Shown: positions 8,885-18,078 of the stretch, piece after piece | Numbering within the stretch: the first letter of the stretch is position 1 | How the letters are laid out: each line of letters begins with the position of its first letter | Assembly (NCBI RefSeq): GCF_028583545.1 | Contig: NZ_CP087106.1 | Span: 4,150,501 to 4,214,500 of the forward strand | Source: Methylobacterium sp. NMS14P | Lineage (GTDB): Bacteria; Pseudomonadota; Alphaproteobacteria; Rhizobiales; Beijerinckiaceae | DNA length: 64,000 nucleotides | Direction: 5' to 3' | Translations under genes and position numbers: made by a program | Notes under the pieces: generated by a model | Seen by the model: only the letters and a program-made list of their open reading frames with translations | The model's database searches: none | What the model was told of the DNA's origin: nothing

Positions 8885-8890
8885 GGCGGC
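8874..8890 (+). terminator. hairpin over the smr stop codon
   Basis: GCCGCC (8874-8879) pairs with GGCGGC (8885-8890); the loop GCTAG holds the TAG stop. No T-run follows, so termination is uncertain. The rest of the gap to mutM (8891-9057) holds nothing I recognise. Confidence 0.4.
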
Positions 8891-9057
8891 CGGGCCCGGC
8901 GCGGGAGGCGCGCGGCGGCGCCGTGCGACGGGGTCCGGCGGAAGCCGCAGACTGCGCGGCAAACCGCGCCGGACCCGCGCGGTTGCGGCCCGGGCCGATC
9001 CCGCCGATATCCGGAGCCGGCGCGCGGGGCGCCGCGCACGGAAAAGCCGCGAGAGAG

Positions 9058-9948
9058 ATGCCGGAGCTTCCCGAGGTCGAGACCGTGCGACGGGGATTGG
9101 CGCCCGCCCTGGTCGGCGCGCGCTTCAGCCGCGTCACCCTTCGCCGGGCCAACCTGCGCTTCCCGTTCCCCGAGCGCTTCGCCGCCCGCCTCGAGGGGCG
9201 GACCGTCACGGGCCTCGCGCGCCGGGCGAAGTACCTCACCGCCGCGCTCGATTCCGGTGAGACACTGGTGATGCATCTCGGCATGAGCGGCCGGTTCGAC
9301 GTGGCCCTGCCCGACGGCCGCAACCTGTCGCCGGGGGATTTCTACCTCGAGGGCGCCCAGGGCACGCCCAAGCACGACCACGTGGTCATGGCGATGAGCA
9401 CCGGCGCCACGGTGACCTACAACGACGCCCGCCGCTTCGGCTTCATGGATCTGGTCCCGAGCGCGGAGCTCGCGGCCTGCCGCCACTTCGCCCGGATGGG
9501 CGTGGAGCCCCTCGACGGACTGACCGGGGCGGTGATCGCGCAGCTCTTCCGCCACAGGATCGCGCCGCTGAAGGCCGCCCTGCTCGACCAGCGCCTGATC
9601 GCTGGCCTCGGCAACATCTACGTGTGCGAGGCGCTGCACCGGGCGCGCCTGCATCCGGAGGCCCCGGCCGGGAGCCTCGCCCGGCCGGACGGGCGCCCGA
9701 CGCCCAAGGCCAACGCCCTGGCCAAGGCGATCGTGCAGGTCCTCGAGGAGGCCGTGAAGGCCGGCGGCTCGACCCTGCGCGACTACGCCCACACGGACGG
9801 CAGCGCGGGCGCCTTCCAGCACGCCTTCCGGGTCTACGACCGGGTCGGCCTGCCCTGCAGCCGGCCGGGATGCGCCGGCGCGATCACCCGCATCGTGCAG
9901 GCCAACCGCTCGACCTTCTTCTGCGCCACCTGCCAGCCCCCGGGCTGA
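9058..9948 (+). CDS. mutM: formamidopyrimidine-DNA glycosylase
   Basis: 296-aa Fpg/MutM, a bifunctional glycosylase/AP lyase that removes 8-oxoguanine and formamidopyrimidines. The start [14 protein letters not shown] gives the catalytic Pro (after Met removal) and Glu. KYLTA and HLGMSGRF carry the conserved Lys and His region. The helix-two-turn-helix is [16 protein letters not shown]. The C-terminal zinc finger has four cysteines (PCSRPGC and CATC). Length is near the family norm with an insert in the H2TH-finger linker. ATG at 9058 follows gagagag. The open frame extends upstream through smr but is a shadow there. Confidence 0.96.
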   Translation: MPELPEVETVRRGLAPALVGARFSRVTLRRANLRFPFPERFAARLEGRTVTGLARRAKYLTAALDSGETLVMHLGMSGRFDVALPDGRNLSPGDFYLEGAQGTPKHDHVVMAMSTGATVTYNDARRFGFMDLVPSAELAACRHFARMGVEPLDGLTGAVIAQLFRHRIAPLKAALLDQRLIAGLGNIYVCEALHRARLHPEAPAGSLARPDGRPTPKANALAKAIVQVLEEAVKAGGSTLRDYAHTDGSAGAFQHAFRVYDRVGLPCSRPGCAGAITRIVQANRSTFFCATCQPPG

Positions 9949-10098
9949 GCGCGCCGACCGGCGCCTATCGCGCCGCGGAACGGCAATTTCGCCACAAACC
10001 CGACTAGGGTTACAGCCCTCGACGTGCGCACCCGGTTGCGGGCAGCCGATCCCGGCCCGCGACGCGTGACGGGTCGCGCGGGCCCAGACAGGATCCCG

Positions 10099-11514
10099 AT
10101 GTTCTTCCGCCGCTCAAAGACGCCCGCGCCCGAGACCACCGCGCAGGATCCGACGGACGAGCCCGCCCTCCCGCAGCGGCTGTCGCCGCGCTCGCCCGGC
10201 GAGGCGATCAAGCCGACCGTCGCGCCCCCGCCGCCGGAGAAGCCCGAGCGCGAGCGGAGCGGCCTCGTGGGCCTGATCAGCGGCGCCCTGACTTTCGCGG
10301 TCGTCATCGCCATCGCGGCGATGATCGGGATCACGCTGTTCCAGCGGCAGGTGCGCGAGCCGGGACCGCTCGCGGCCGACAAGGTCGTGGTCATCCCGAC
10401 CCACAGCGGTACGGCCGAGATCGCCGAGACCCTCAAGCGCGAGGGCGTGATCGACCATACCGGCCTGTTCGAGTTCGCCGCCCGCTTCGGCGGCCGGCCG
10501 GCGCTGCGGGCCGGCGAGTACGTGTTCAAGGCGCGCGCGAGCATCTCCGACACGCTCGACACGATCGCCACGGGCCGGCAGGTCCAGCACGCCATCACCT
10601 TCCCGGAGGGCCTGACCTCCGAGCAGATCGTCAACCGCCTCAACGACAACGACGTGCTCGCCGGCGAGATCAACGAGATCCCGCCGGAGGGTTCGCTCCT
10701 GCCGGACACCTACAAGTTCGAGCGCGGCGCCACCCGGCAGCAGATCGTCAACCTGATGAAGGCCAAGCAGCGCGAGGTCCTGAACCAGATCTGGCTGCGG
10801 CGCAGCGCCGACGTGCCGGTACGGACCCCGGCCGAGATGGTCACCCTCGCGTCGATCGTCGAGAAGGAGACCGGCCGCGCCGACGAGCGGCCCCGGGTCG
10901 CCGGCGTCTTCATCAACCGCCTCAACAAGCGGATGAAGCTGCAATCCGACCCCACGATCGTCTACGGTCTCGTAGGCGGGCGCGGCACCCTCGGCCGCGG
11001 CATCCTGCGCTCCGAGATCGACCGGCCGACCCCCTACAACACCTACGTGATCGAGGGCCTCCCGCCGGGACCGATCGCCAATCCCGGCCGCGCCGCCCTG
11101 GAGGCGGTGGCCAACCCGTCCCGGACCAAGGATCTGTACTTCGTGGCGGACGGCACCGGCGGCCACGCCTTCGCCGACTCCCTCGAGGCGCACCAGCGCA
11201 ACGTCGGCCGCTGGCGGGCGGTGGAGAAGAGCCGGCAGGCGCCGCCGGACGCCGTCGACAAGGTCGAGCCGGGCCCCGATCCGGCGACGCCGGGCCGCGC
11301 CTCGGCCTACGCGCCGGGCGGCGCCCCCGCGGCCAACGGGATCAACACCAACGCGGCCTTCGCGCTGGATACCGGCACGCCGGGCACGCGCGCCTTCGAC
11401 GCCTCCGAGGGCACCCGCCTCGATCCGCTCAAGAACCGCAGCTACGACCTGGGCTCGCCCAAGACGGTCCCGACCCTGAGCGAGCCGGCACCGGCGCCGC
11501 GGGGCCGCCGCTAG
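10099..11514 (+). CDS. mltG: endolytic murein transglycosylase MltG
   Basis: 471-aa YceG/MltG, an inner-membrane enzyme that cuts nascent glycan strands and sets chain length. A Pro-rich cytoplasmic segment is followed by one membrane helix near residues 58-85 (LISGALTFAVVIAIAAMIGI). A LysM-like subdomain comes next, then the YceG catalytic domain with TLASIVEKETG (the catalytic Glu) and LQSDPTIVYGL. The last 90 residues form a low-complexity tail unlike E. coli MltG. I chose ATG at 10099 over an upstream frame that carries no homology. In many relatives this gene sits next to yicC and gmk, as here, but a PAS gene on the opposite strand is inserted between. TAG lies in a hairpin loop. Confidence 0.93.
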   Translation: MFFRRSKTPAPETTAQDPTDEPALPQRLSPRSPGEAIKPTVAPPPPEKPERERSGLVGLISGALTFAVVIAIAAMIGITLFQRQVREPGPLAADKVVVIPTHSGTAEIAETLKREGVIDHTGLFEFAARFGGRPALRAGEYVFKARASISDTLDTIATGRQVQHAITFPEGLTSEQIVNRLNDNDVLAGEINEIPPEGSLLPDTYKFERGATRQQIVNLMKAKQREVLNQIWLRRSADVPVRTPAEMVTLASIVEKETGRADERPRVAGVFINRLNKRMKLQSDPTIVYGLVGGRGTLGRGILRSEIDRPTPYNTYVIEGLPPGPIANPGRAALEAVANPSRTKDLYFVADGTGGHAFADSLEAHQRNVGRWRAVEKSRQAPPDAVDKVEPGPDPATPGRASAYAPGGAPAANGINTNAAFALDTGTPGTRAFDASEGTRLDPLKNRSYDLGSPKTVPTLSEPAPAPRGRR

Positions 11515-11520
11515 GCGGCC
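11503..11520. terminator. hairpin over the mltG stop codon
   Basis: GGCCGCC (11503-11509) pairs with GGCGGCC (11514-11520), loop GCTA; the TAG stop is at 11512-11514. It lies between convergent mltG and the PAS gene. No T-run. Confidence 0.45.
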
Positions 11521-11537
11521 GCGCCGTCGAGCCCGGC

Positions 11538-12173
11538 TCAGTGCGCCCGCGGGTTCCGCGGGCGCCGCGGCGCCTCCGGCGGCTCGCCCGACAGGGTGGC
11601 GGCGATCTGCCGTCCCAGCTCGTACAGCAGGGCCTCGAGCAGCGGCTGCACCCGCTTCGCCTCCCCGGGCCCGAGATCGCCGACCAGCTCCCACAGGCGC
11701 ATCGCGTAATCGGCCATCCGCTCGACGGCGGTCCCCGGCTCGATCGGCGCCCCGAGAAAGCCGGCCGGCGGCTCGAACGGGCCGTCGGCCCGGCTGTCGG
11801 TGATGTCGATCACGATCCCGCGGCCGTAGATGTGCCCGTCCGGGCGCCGCTCGAACCGGCCGCGCGCCAGCACCCAGCGCACGACGCCCGGCGCGGGCAC
11901 GATGCGGTGCTCCCAGGCGAAGAGACCGCCCTCCTCGCGGACGCGGCGGCGCTCGCTCTGGTCCCGGGCGAGATCCTCCGGATGGAAGAGCGCGGAGAGC
12001 TGCTCCCAGGTGATGCCGTCCGCCGCCTCGGCCTCGGTCAGGCCGAAGATCCGCGCCATCGTCGCGTCCCCGCGCACGCATCCCGTGTGCGGCGCATCCT
12101 CCCAGATGCCCACCCCCAGCGCGGACATCCCGAACGGCGTGAGCGCGGCCCTCCCCAATACTGATCGCGGCAT
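11538..12173 (-). CDS. PAS domain protein
   Basis: 211-aa protein with a PAS_3-type sensor fold at about residues 10-120: GVGIWEDAPHTG, then ITWEQLSALFHPEDLARD and a final strand GRGIVIDITDSR. The remaining 90 residues are helical and end in a Pro/Arg-rich tail, with no kinase, GGDEF or HTH output. It may therefore act by partner binding. The start is uncertain: I chose the ATG at 12173, but the frame stays open to 12236. It is inserted antisense between mltG and yicC. No ligand-coordinating residue can be assigned. Confidence 0.65.
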   Translation of the reverse strand: MPRSVLGRAALTPFGMSALGVGIWEDAPHTGCVRGDATMARIFGLTEAEAADGITWEQLSALFHPEDLARDQSERRRVREEGGLFAWEHRIVPAPGVVRWVLARGRFERRPDGHIYGRGIVIDITDSRADGPFEPPAGFLGAPIEPGTAVERMADYAMRLWELVGDLGPGEAKRVQPLLEALLYELGRQIAATLSGEPPEAPRRPRNPRAH

Positions 12174-12305
12174 GCGCCATCCGAGCTCATGTGCAGACGA
12201 GCGAGATTTCGAGCACACCTTCACTGTGAAATGCAACGTCAGCCGCGCGACACGTGAGGGGAAACGTGTCGTCGCCGATCGGGCCGGGACGACGGGTGCG
12301 CGAGC

Positions 12306-12341
12306 GGCATCCTGGGCGGCATCCCGGGCGGCATCCCGGGC
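12306..12341. repeat. three tandem copies of a 12-mer
   Basis: Units GGCATCCTGGGC (12306-12317), GGCATCCCGGGC (12318-12329) and GGCATCCCGGGC (12330-12341) differ by one base. They lie in the 345-base gap 12174-12518 between the PAS gene and yicC, which otherwise contains only promoters I cannot place. A related short tandem repeat lies just after yicC. Confidence 0.7.
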
Positions 12342-12518
12342 GGCCGGCGCCAGACGGAGGGCGATCCCGGCACGTCCCGACCGTATCGCGCCGGCCGATC
12401 TCGGCGAGCCCGCGGGTCGCCCGGTGCGGGTCGCGGCGCGGCGACGGCGGCGACCGGCCTCTTCCCACCGGAGAGATCCGTGCTACAGGCCCCGATCTTC
12501 ACGGGGACGGGGGTCGGC

Positions 12519-13394
12519 GTGGCCCAGATCGCGAGCATGACCGGTTTCGCCCGGACGGCGGGCAGTGCCGGGCCGGTGCACTGGGCCTGGGAGGTCCGCA
12601 GCGTCAACGGGCGCGGCCTCGACGTGCGCACCCGCGTGCCGGGCGGCTATGACGGGCTCGGCGAGACCGCCCGCACCGCCCTGCAGAAGACCCTGACGCG
12701 CGGGCAGTGCCAGCTGACGCTGACCCTCACCAAGCCGGAGACGACCGCGCGGGTGCGGATCAACGAGACGCTCCTGGCGAGCCTCGCCCAGGCGGTGGCC
12801 CGGGTGCCGGTCCCCGAGGGCGTCGCCCCCGCCACGATGGACGGGCTGCTCGGCGTGCGCGGCGTGATCGAGGTCGAGGACGAGGCGGCCGACACCGACA
12901 CCCTCGCCCGGGACCTAGCCGCGGGCGTTGTCCGGCTGGTCGCGGACCTCGTCGAGGCCCGCCGCGCCGAGGGGCGCCAGCTCGAACAGGTCGTCACCGC
13001 CCAGGTCGACCGGATCGCCGCGCTGACCCAGGCCGCCGAGGAGAACCCGGCCCGCCAGCCCGAGGCCGTGCGGGCGCGGCTGGAGGCGGCCGTCGCGGCC
13101 CTCGGCGGCAGCAGCCTCGACCCGGACCGCCTGCACCAGGAGGCGATGCTGCTGGCCGGCAAGGCGGATGTCCGCGAGGAGCTGGACCGGCTCCGCGCCC
13201 ACGTGGCGAGCGCCCGGGACCTGCTGGCGGCCGGCGGCGCGATCGGCCGGCGCCTGGATTTCCTCGCCCAGGAATTCGGCCGCGAGGCCAACACCCTGTG
13301 CGCCAAGGCCAACGATATCAGCCTGTCGCGGATCGGACTCGACCTGAAGGCCGTGGTCGAGCAGTTCCGCGAGCAGGTGCAGAACATCGAATGA
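12519..13394 (+). CDS. yicC: YicC family endoribonuclease
   Basis: 291-aa YicC/YloC-like protein. The family contains endoribonucleases linked to stationary-phase survival and small-RNA turnover. The N-terminal domain opens with IASMTGFAR and has the conserved [17 protein letters not shown]. The C-terminal DUF1732 part has [20 protein letters not shown] and ends in EQVQNIE, as in the family. GTG at 12519 puts IASMTGFAR six codons in, as in relatives; GTG at 12480 or ATG at 12537 are alternatives. gmk follows 76 bases later on the same strand, a widespread pairing. Confidence 0.92.
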   Translation: MAQIASMTGFARTAGSAGPVHWAWEVRSVNGRGLDVRTRVPGGYDGLGETARTALQKTLTRGQCQLTLTLTKPETTARVRINETLLASLAQAVARVPVPEGVAPATMDGLLGVRGVIEVEDEAADTDTLARDLAAGVVRLVADLVEARRAEGRQLEQVVTAQVDRIAALTQAAEENPARQPEAVRARLEAAVAALGGSSLDPDRLHQEAMLLAGKADVREELDRLRAHVASARDLLAAGGAIGRRLDFLAQEFGREANTLCAKANDISLSRIGLDLKAVVEQFREQVQNIE

Positions 13395-13424
13395 TGCCGG
13401 GCACGATGCTGGGCACGATGCCGG
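13393..13424. repeat. short tandem 12-mer at the yicC 3' end
   Basis: GATGCCGGGCAC, GATGCTGGGCAC and a partial third copy GATGCCGG, starting inside the yicC stop codon. It fills part of the 76-base yicC-gmk gap. Confidence 0.6.
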
Positions 13425-13470
13425 ATCGGGACGTGAGGATGCGGATGCGAAACGTCGGGGAGCCACGCGC

Positions 13471-14133
13471 ATGACCGAGGCGGCCGGGAACGTCTCCGAC
13501 TCGATCGCGCGGCGTGGGTTGATCCTGATCCTCTCCTCGCCCTCCGGGGCGGGGAAGACCACCCTGACGCGGGCGATCGCGCAGGATCCGAGCTGGGCGC
13601 TCGACCTGTCGATCTCGGTGACCACGCGGGGGCGGCGGCCCTCGGAGATCGACGGGCGGCACTACCACTTCATCGACCGCGAGGCGTTCGACGACCTGCG
13701 CAACCGCGACGACCTGCTCGAATGGGCCGAGGTCCACGGCAATTTCTACGGCACGCCCCGGCGGCCGGTGGAGAAGGTGCTGGGCTCCGGCCGGGACATG
13801 ATCTTCGACATCGACTACCAGGGCACGCGGCAGGTGCGCTCCAAGCTCGCCCAGGACGTCGTGACGGTCTTCATCCTGCCGCCCAGCATGGCCGAGCTGC
13901 GCCAGCGCCTGGAGCGCCGAGCGGAGGATTCCGCCGAGACGATCGAGAAGCGTCTCGCCAACGCCCGGACCGAGATCCAGCGCTGGGTCGAGTACGACTA
14001 CGTCATCGTCAACGACGACCTGCAGAACGCCTTCCGGGCCCTCCAGGGGATCCTGGCGGCCGAGCGCCTCCGGCGGGCGCGCCGCACCGGCCTCGCCCCC
14101 TTCGTCGAGGGCCTGCTGGCCGAGACGCCGTGA
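13471..14133 (+). CDS. gmk: guanylate kinase
   Basis: 220-aa GMP kinase, converting GMP and ATP to GDP and ADP. The P-loop is [10 protein letters not shown] at about residues 22-31. The GMP-binding region follows, with [20 protein letters not shown] and the lid segment [14 protein letters not shown]. Length is slightly above the usual 205-210 residues because of a short N-terminal extension. ATG at 13471. Downstream lies a dispersed-type palindromic repeat (14143-14190). Confidence 0.96.
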   Translation: MTEAAGNVSDSIARRGLILILSSPSGAGKTTLTRAIAQDPSWALDLSISVTTRGRRPSEIDGRHYHFIDREAFDDLRNRDDLLEWAEVHGNFYGTPRRPVEKVLGSGRDMIFDIDYQGTRQVRSKLAQDVVTVFILPPSMAELRQRLERRAEDSAETIEKRLANARTEIQRWVEYDYVIVNDDLQNAFRALQGILAAERLRRARRTGLAPFVEGLLAETP

Positions 14134-14142
14134 TCCGGCCCC

Positions 14143-14190
14143 AGAGCGCTCTCCGCCGAAGCGGATACCGGTTCGGCGCAAGAGAGCGCG
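14143..14190. repeat. palindromic intergenic repeat (REP-like)
   Basis: Arms GCGCTCTCCGCCGAA (14147-14161 region) and TTCGGCGCAAGAGAGCGC (14172-14189) form an imperfect hairpin. I recognise the CCGCCGAAGCGGATACCGG-type core as a sequence that recurs between genes in Methylobacterium and Bradyrhizobium. It lies between convergent gmk and the ydcZ-type gene. Confidence 0.55.
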
Positions 14191-14203
14191 TCCGGGCACG
14201 GCT

Positions 14204-14650
14204 CTAGCGGCGGATCAGCACGACGCCGCCGATCAGGAGCGCGATCCCGAGGAGGCGCGGCAGGTCGACGGGCCGCTGCGCGAGGCCGAGCAGGCCGGCG
14301 TGGTCGAACAGCACCGAGGCGAGCATCTGGCCCGTGACCAGGAGGGCGAAGAAGGTCGCGGCGCCGAGCTTCGGGACGAGCAGGATCGCGAGGCCGATGA
14401 ACGCCGCGCCGAACAGGCCGCCGCTCCAGGTCCACCACGGGATCCGCTCCGCCACACCGGCGGTCGGCACCGGGTCGCGCAGGGCGGCGGCGAGGAGCGC
14501 CATGCAGGCGAGACCGACCGCGTAGCTGGAGACGCCCGCCCAGGACGCCGAGTCGAGGCCGGCGCGGAGATTCGCGTTCAGGATCTGCTGCAGGACGAGG
14601 CCGGCGCCCGCCAGCACGGCGAGCAGGGCGGAGAGCGCGAAGGCGAGCAT
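14204..14650 (-). CDS. DMT family transporter, YdcZ (DUF606) type
   Basis: 148-aa membrane protein with about five hydrophobic helices and no soluble domain, the size and pattern of the YdcZ/DUF606 branch of drug/metabolite transporters (LAGAGLVLQQILNANLRAGL; WWTWSGGLFGAAFIGLAILL; ends GIALLIGGVVLIRR). Substrate unknown. The ATG at 14650 starts the first helix directly; the frame is open further upstream but has no homology. Converges on gmk. Confidence 0.8.
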   Translation of the reverse strand: MLAFALSALLAVLAGAGLVLQQILNANLRAGLDSASWAGVSSYAVGLACMALLAAALRDPVPTAGVAERIPWWTWSGGLFGAAFIGLAILLVPKLGAATFFALLVTGQMLASVLFDHAGLLGLAQRPVDLPRLLGIALLIGGVVLIRR

Positions 14651-14788
14651 TGCGGGACGGGCCTCTGGGTCGGGACGGCGGGCGGCATTGACAACCGTCC
14701 CGGCCGATGCCGTCAAATGCCGCGCTGTCCCGCGGCTGATGGTTCATCCGACAGCGGAGCGCGACGGCGTCGGGCGCGCCTGAGCGGC

Positions 14789-15382
14789 TCAGGCGGCGGC
14801 CGGCAGCTCCGGGACCGGGCAGAGCCACGCGCGCATCGCCGCGAAGGTCGACACGGCCGCGCCGGTGAGCGCGGCCTCCGCGGCCGGGTCGTCGCCGAAC
14901 GCGTCCAGGCGCGTCCGGAAGGCGGCCCACATCGCTCCGGCGGCGGGCCCGTGCGCCCGGTAATAGGCGAGACCCGCGCCGGAGAAGCCGTGCAGGCCGG
15001 CGATGTGCCGGCCGATCAGCTGCCCGCCGAGGGTCGATCCCTCCAGCACGTAGAGGGCGCCCGTGGCGGCGGCCGGCCCGTGGAAAACCGGAGCGGCCGG
15101 CCCCGGGAGCGCCGCCACCGCGCCCGGATGGAGGCCGAGATGGCCGAGGTCCGCCGCGAGCAGCGCGAGGCGGCGGCGCGGCGCCAGGAACGGCTCGTCG
15201 GCGAGCCCGGACCCGATGGCCGCTTCCCAGACCGCGTGGAAGCCGTAGAGGCGCCCCAGCAGGTCCCGATAGCCGCCGAGCGTCGCCACCCGCGCCTGCC
15301 AGTCGAGGGACACCTCCAGCGCCCGGTGGGCCGGATCGGTCGCGGCGCGCAGCCGCGCGTGCAGGCCGTCGCGGGTCGTCAC
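14789..15382 (-). CDS. bphO: biliverdin-producing heme oxygenase
   Basis: 197-aa bacterial heme oxygenase of the BphO type. It opens heme to biliverdin IX-alpha, CO and iron. The proximal heme His is His-19 in the segment DPAHRALE. The distal helix glycines are in LYVLEGSTLGGQLIG. It starts with GTG at 15382 inside the stop of the phytochrome gene (GTGA overlap), so the pair is translationally coupled and the enzyme makes the phytochrome chromophore. The C-terminus is Pro/Ala-rich. The strand and order (bphP first) are typical for bacteriophytochrome operons. Confidence 0.92.
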   Translation of the reverse strand: MTTRDGLHARLRAATDPAHRALEVSLDWQARVATLGGYRDLLGRLYGFHAVWEAAIGSGLADEPFLAPRRRLALLAADLGHLGLHPGAVAALPGPAAPVFHGPAAATGALYVLEGSTLGGQLIGRHIAGLHGFSGAGLAYYRAHGPAAGAMWAAFRTRLDAFGDDPAAEAALTGAAVSTFAAMRAWLCPVPELPAAA

Positions 15383-17994
15383 GCGGTGATCGTGAAGCAG
15401 GCGCCGGGCGTGTTGGCGACGGTGAGCTTGGCGTTGATCTGATCGAGCATCGCGCGGATCAGCTTCATGCCCAGGCCGGAGCCCTTGCTCCGCGCCTTGG
15501 CGTCCGCCCAGTCGTCGGGCAGGCCGCCCCCGTCGTCGCAGACGCGCAGCTGGACCTCGCCGGGACCGGAGGCCGAGACGCTGACCTCGACGCGGCCGCC
15601 GCCCGCCGGGTTCGCCGCGTACTTGAAGGCGTTGGTGACGAGTTCCGTGGCGATCAGCGAGAGCGCCACCGCCTTGCGGTAGGGCACCATCAGGCCGGGC
15701 TCCGCCGACATGTCGACCGCGTGCCCGTCGCCGGCGAGGCCCGCGAGGTCGTTGCACAGGCTCTCGATGGTCTGGCCGAGATCGACCTCGTCGAACCGGT
15801 CCGCCTGGTACAGGCTGTCGTGCACCCGCGCGACGCTCATCACCCGCGCGGAGGTGTCGGCGAAGGCCTGCCGGGCCTCGCCGTCGGCGATCTGGCGCCG
15901 CTGCATCTGCAGGAAGGCCGAGACGATCTGCAGGGAATTCTTAACCCGGTGGTCGATCTCCCGCGTGAGCAGGTCCTTCTGCTCGAGCAGGCGCTCCTTC
16001 TCGGCGAGCAGGCTGGTGAGCTCGTCGATCTTGCGCCGCTGGCGCAGCACCACGCCCTCGACCGCCTCGGCCAGGGAGCCGGCGAGCTGGACCTGCCATT
16101 CCGCGAACGGCGCGGCGAAGCCGGTGCGCTCCTCGACCCAGCGCTCGAAGGAGCGGCGGGGCAGCACGGCCACGGGACCGCTTCCGGCGAGCACGGGCTT
16201 GCGCGGGTCGCCGCCCCACGTGACCGTGCTGGGCACCTCGGGCCGGAACCACACCAGCAGGTTCTCGCGCGAGTCGTCGACGAAGGCCGCGAGCAGGCCG
16301 CTGGCGATCTCGCGATGCGGGCCGGCCTCCGGATAATCGGCGCTGAAGCTGTCGCTGCTGTAGACGACCTCGCCCGCCGGGACGCGCGCCCGCAGCCAGC
16401 CCGCGATCGCCGCCACCATCCCGGCCGGCGGCGTCCGGCCGATCCGCGTGACCCGCTCGCCCGAGACGATGCCGGCGCCGGTGGCGCTGAACAGGTCGAG
16501 CAGCGTCGTCGTCCCGGCGGTCAGGGCGGCCACAAAGTCGTCGGATCGCGTCAGGCCGCGCACGAGACGCCCCTCGACGTCGAGATGCGCCTGACGCTCG
16601 GCCCAGAGCCGGCGCGACTCGATCTCCTGCACCCGCATGGCGAAGGCGTCGGTGAGCACCGTGGCGGCCGCGCGCGTCTCCGGCGTGACGTAGTGCGGGC
16701 GGCGGTGGTGACCGATCATCAGGCCCCAGAGCCGCCCCTCGACCATGATCGAGATCGACATGGAGCCGTTCACGCCGAGGTTGCGCTGGTACTCCAGGTG
16801 GATCGGCGAGAGCGTGCGGTGCTGGGCGAAGGTCAGGTCGATCGGGCCGTTGCCGGCGCCGGGGGCCGAGACCAGCCCGACCGGGACGCTGTCGCGGTCG
16901 ATAACGAAGCGGCTCTTGGCCTTGGTGTAGAGGGCCCGGGCCTGGGCGGGGATGTCGGAGGCGGGGAAGCGCAGGCCCAGCAGGCTGCGCGACCAGCCCG
17001 GCACCTTGTCCTCGGCCACGGCCTCGCCGTTCCAGTCCGTGTCGAAGCGGTAGACCAGGACCGCCTCGAAGCCAGTCAGCGCCCGGATCTCGAGGGCCGC
17101 GATCCGGGCGGCCTCCACCAGGGTCCCGGCCTCGCGCAGGCGTCCGACGGCGAGTTCGGTGTCGACCTGGCTCGCCGTGGCGAAATCGTCGGCCGAATCC
17201 GGCTCCAGCTCGAGCTCGACGATGACGCGGCCGGCATGGGCGTGGGCGACGGCGTGATAGGCGGTGCCGCGGTCCGGGAAGGTCAGGGTCCGGCGCATGG
17301 AGGCGCCGTCGTCGAGGGTCCCGCTCGCGAGCCGCGCGCGGATCGCCGCGACGAACGCCGCCGGCAGCACGTCCGCCAGGGGCCGGCCCGCCAGCGGCGG
17401 CTCGATCGGGTCGATGATCTCGCCGACATTGGCCGAGTAGGCCGCGACCAGGAGGGTTCCGGCATCGGCCGCGAGCATCACGGCGTTGGGCTGGATCGAG
17501 CCCGGGATGTGGATCGGCTCGCGCTCGCAGAGGCTGGCGTCCACCGGCTCGGCGCGCACGCGCCGGCCGATCGCCGCCAGGACGGCCTCGCGCGACAGGT
17601 CGGCCCCGAGGCTCTCGACGGGATTGATGGTCAGCCACGTCACGGGACGCGTGCCGCCGATCTGGCCGTGACGCATGTGGATCCGGGCCCGGAGCGGCTG
17701 CGGCAGCCGGCCGAAGACGTAGTCGAAGGTCTCGTCCAGGGCGCCGCGGCGCGCGCCCGCCAGGAACCGGCCGCGGAAGCCCGGCACGTTCGTGCCCGGC
17801 ATCACGTCGCGGAAATAGTCGCGCCCGAGGACGGCCTCGCGCGACAGCCCGGAGATCGCGCTCGCGCCCTCGCTGAAGGCCACGACGGTGCCGGCCGCAT
17901 CGAGCCCGATCACGCCCTGGTCCAGGCGGTCGAGCGCGTCCGGCGCCATGACGTCGAGATCGACGTCCGTATCGGGGGCCTGGCTGGGCGGCAT
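15379..17994 (-). CDS. bphP: bacteriophytochrome histidine kinase with N-terminal PYP-like domain
   Basis: 871-aa red/far-red light sensor kinase. Residues about 15-127 align with photoactive yellow protein (DQGVIGLDAAGTVV; FRDVMPGTNVPGF), but the chromophore Cys-69 is Gly-67, Tyr-42 is Phe-40 and Glu-46 is Ala-44. The phytochrome module follows. The PAS domain has bilin Cys-156 in LCEREPIHIPGSIQP. The GAF domain has PASDIPAQARALY (344-356) and SPIHLEY (396-402, His-399). The PHY tongue has TWGGDPRKP and PRRSF (612-616). A coiled linker leads to a HisKA_2 domain with phosphoacceptor His-682 (EIDHRVKNSLQI) and an HATPase with N-box ELVTNAFKY and G-box GSGLGMKL. No response regulator is adjacent. 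Only 84 bases separate it from the upstream flavoprotein gene. The PYP domain looks unable to bind p-coumarate by the known thioester; the phytochrome should still bind biliverdin. Confidence 0.93.
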   Translation of the reverse strand: MPPSQAPDTDVDLDVMAPDALDRLDQGVIGLDAAGTVVAFSEGASAISGLSREAVLGRDYFRDVMPGTNVPGFRGRFLAGARRGALDETFDYVFGRLPQPLRARIHMRHGQIGGTRPVTWLTINPVESLGADLSREAVLAAIGRRVRAEPVDASLCEREPIHIPGSIQPNAVMLAADAGTLLVAAYSANVGEIIDPIEPPLAGRPLADVLPAAFVAAIRARLASGTLDDGASMRRTLTFPDRGTAYHAVAHAHAGRVIVELELEPDSADDFATASQVDTELAVGRLREAGTLVEAARIAALEIRALTGFEAVLVYRFDTDWNGEAVAEDKVPGWSRSLLGLRFPASDIPAQARALYTKAKSRFVIDRDSVPVGLVSAPGAGNGPIDLTFAQHRTLSPIHLEYQRNLGVNGSMSISIMVEGRLWGLMIGHHRRPHYVTPETRAAATVLTDAFAMRVQEIESRRLWAERQAHLDVEGRLVRGLTRSDDFVAALTAGTTTLLDLFSATGAGIVSGERVTRIGRTPPAGMVAAIAGWLRARVPAGEVVYSSDSFSADYPEAGPHREIASGLLAAFVDDSRENLLVWFRPEVPSTVTWGGDPRKPVLAGSGPVAVLPRRSFERWVEERTGFAAPFAEWQVQLAGSLAEAVEGVVLRQRRKIDELTSLLAEKERLLEQKDLLTREIDHRVKNSLQIVSAFLQMQRRQIADGEARQAFADTSARVMSVARVHDSLYQADRFDEVDLGQTIESLCNDLAGLAGDGHAVDMSAEPGLMVPYRKAVALSLIATELVTNAFKYAANPAGGGRVEVSVSASGPGEVQLRVCDDGGGLPDDWADAKARSKGSGLGMKLIRAMLDQINAKLTVANTPGACFTITA

Positions 17995-18078
17995 CAGGAG
18001 CGAAACCGGCTCATTCAGACGGGTATGGCGACCGGAATGGCCGAGCGCAATGCTTGTGATGTCGGCAAGATCAATGCC

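Noticed and set aside
10114..12180. 688-codon minus-strand open frame across mltG and the PAS gene
   Set aside because: No domain recognisable, overlaps a certain mltG gene on the other strand; typical high-GC shadow.
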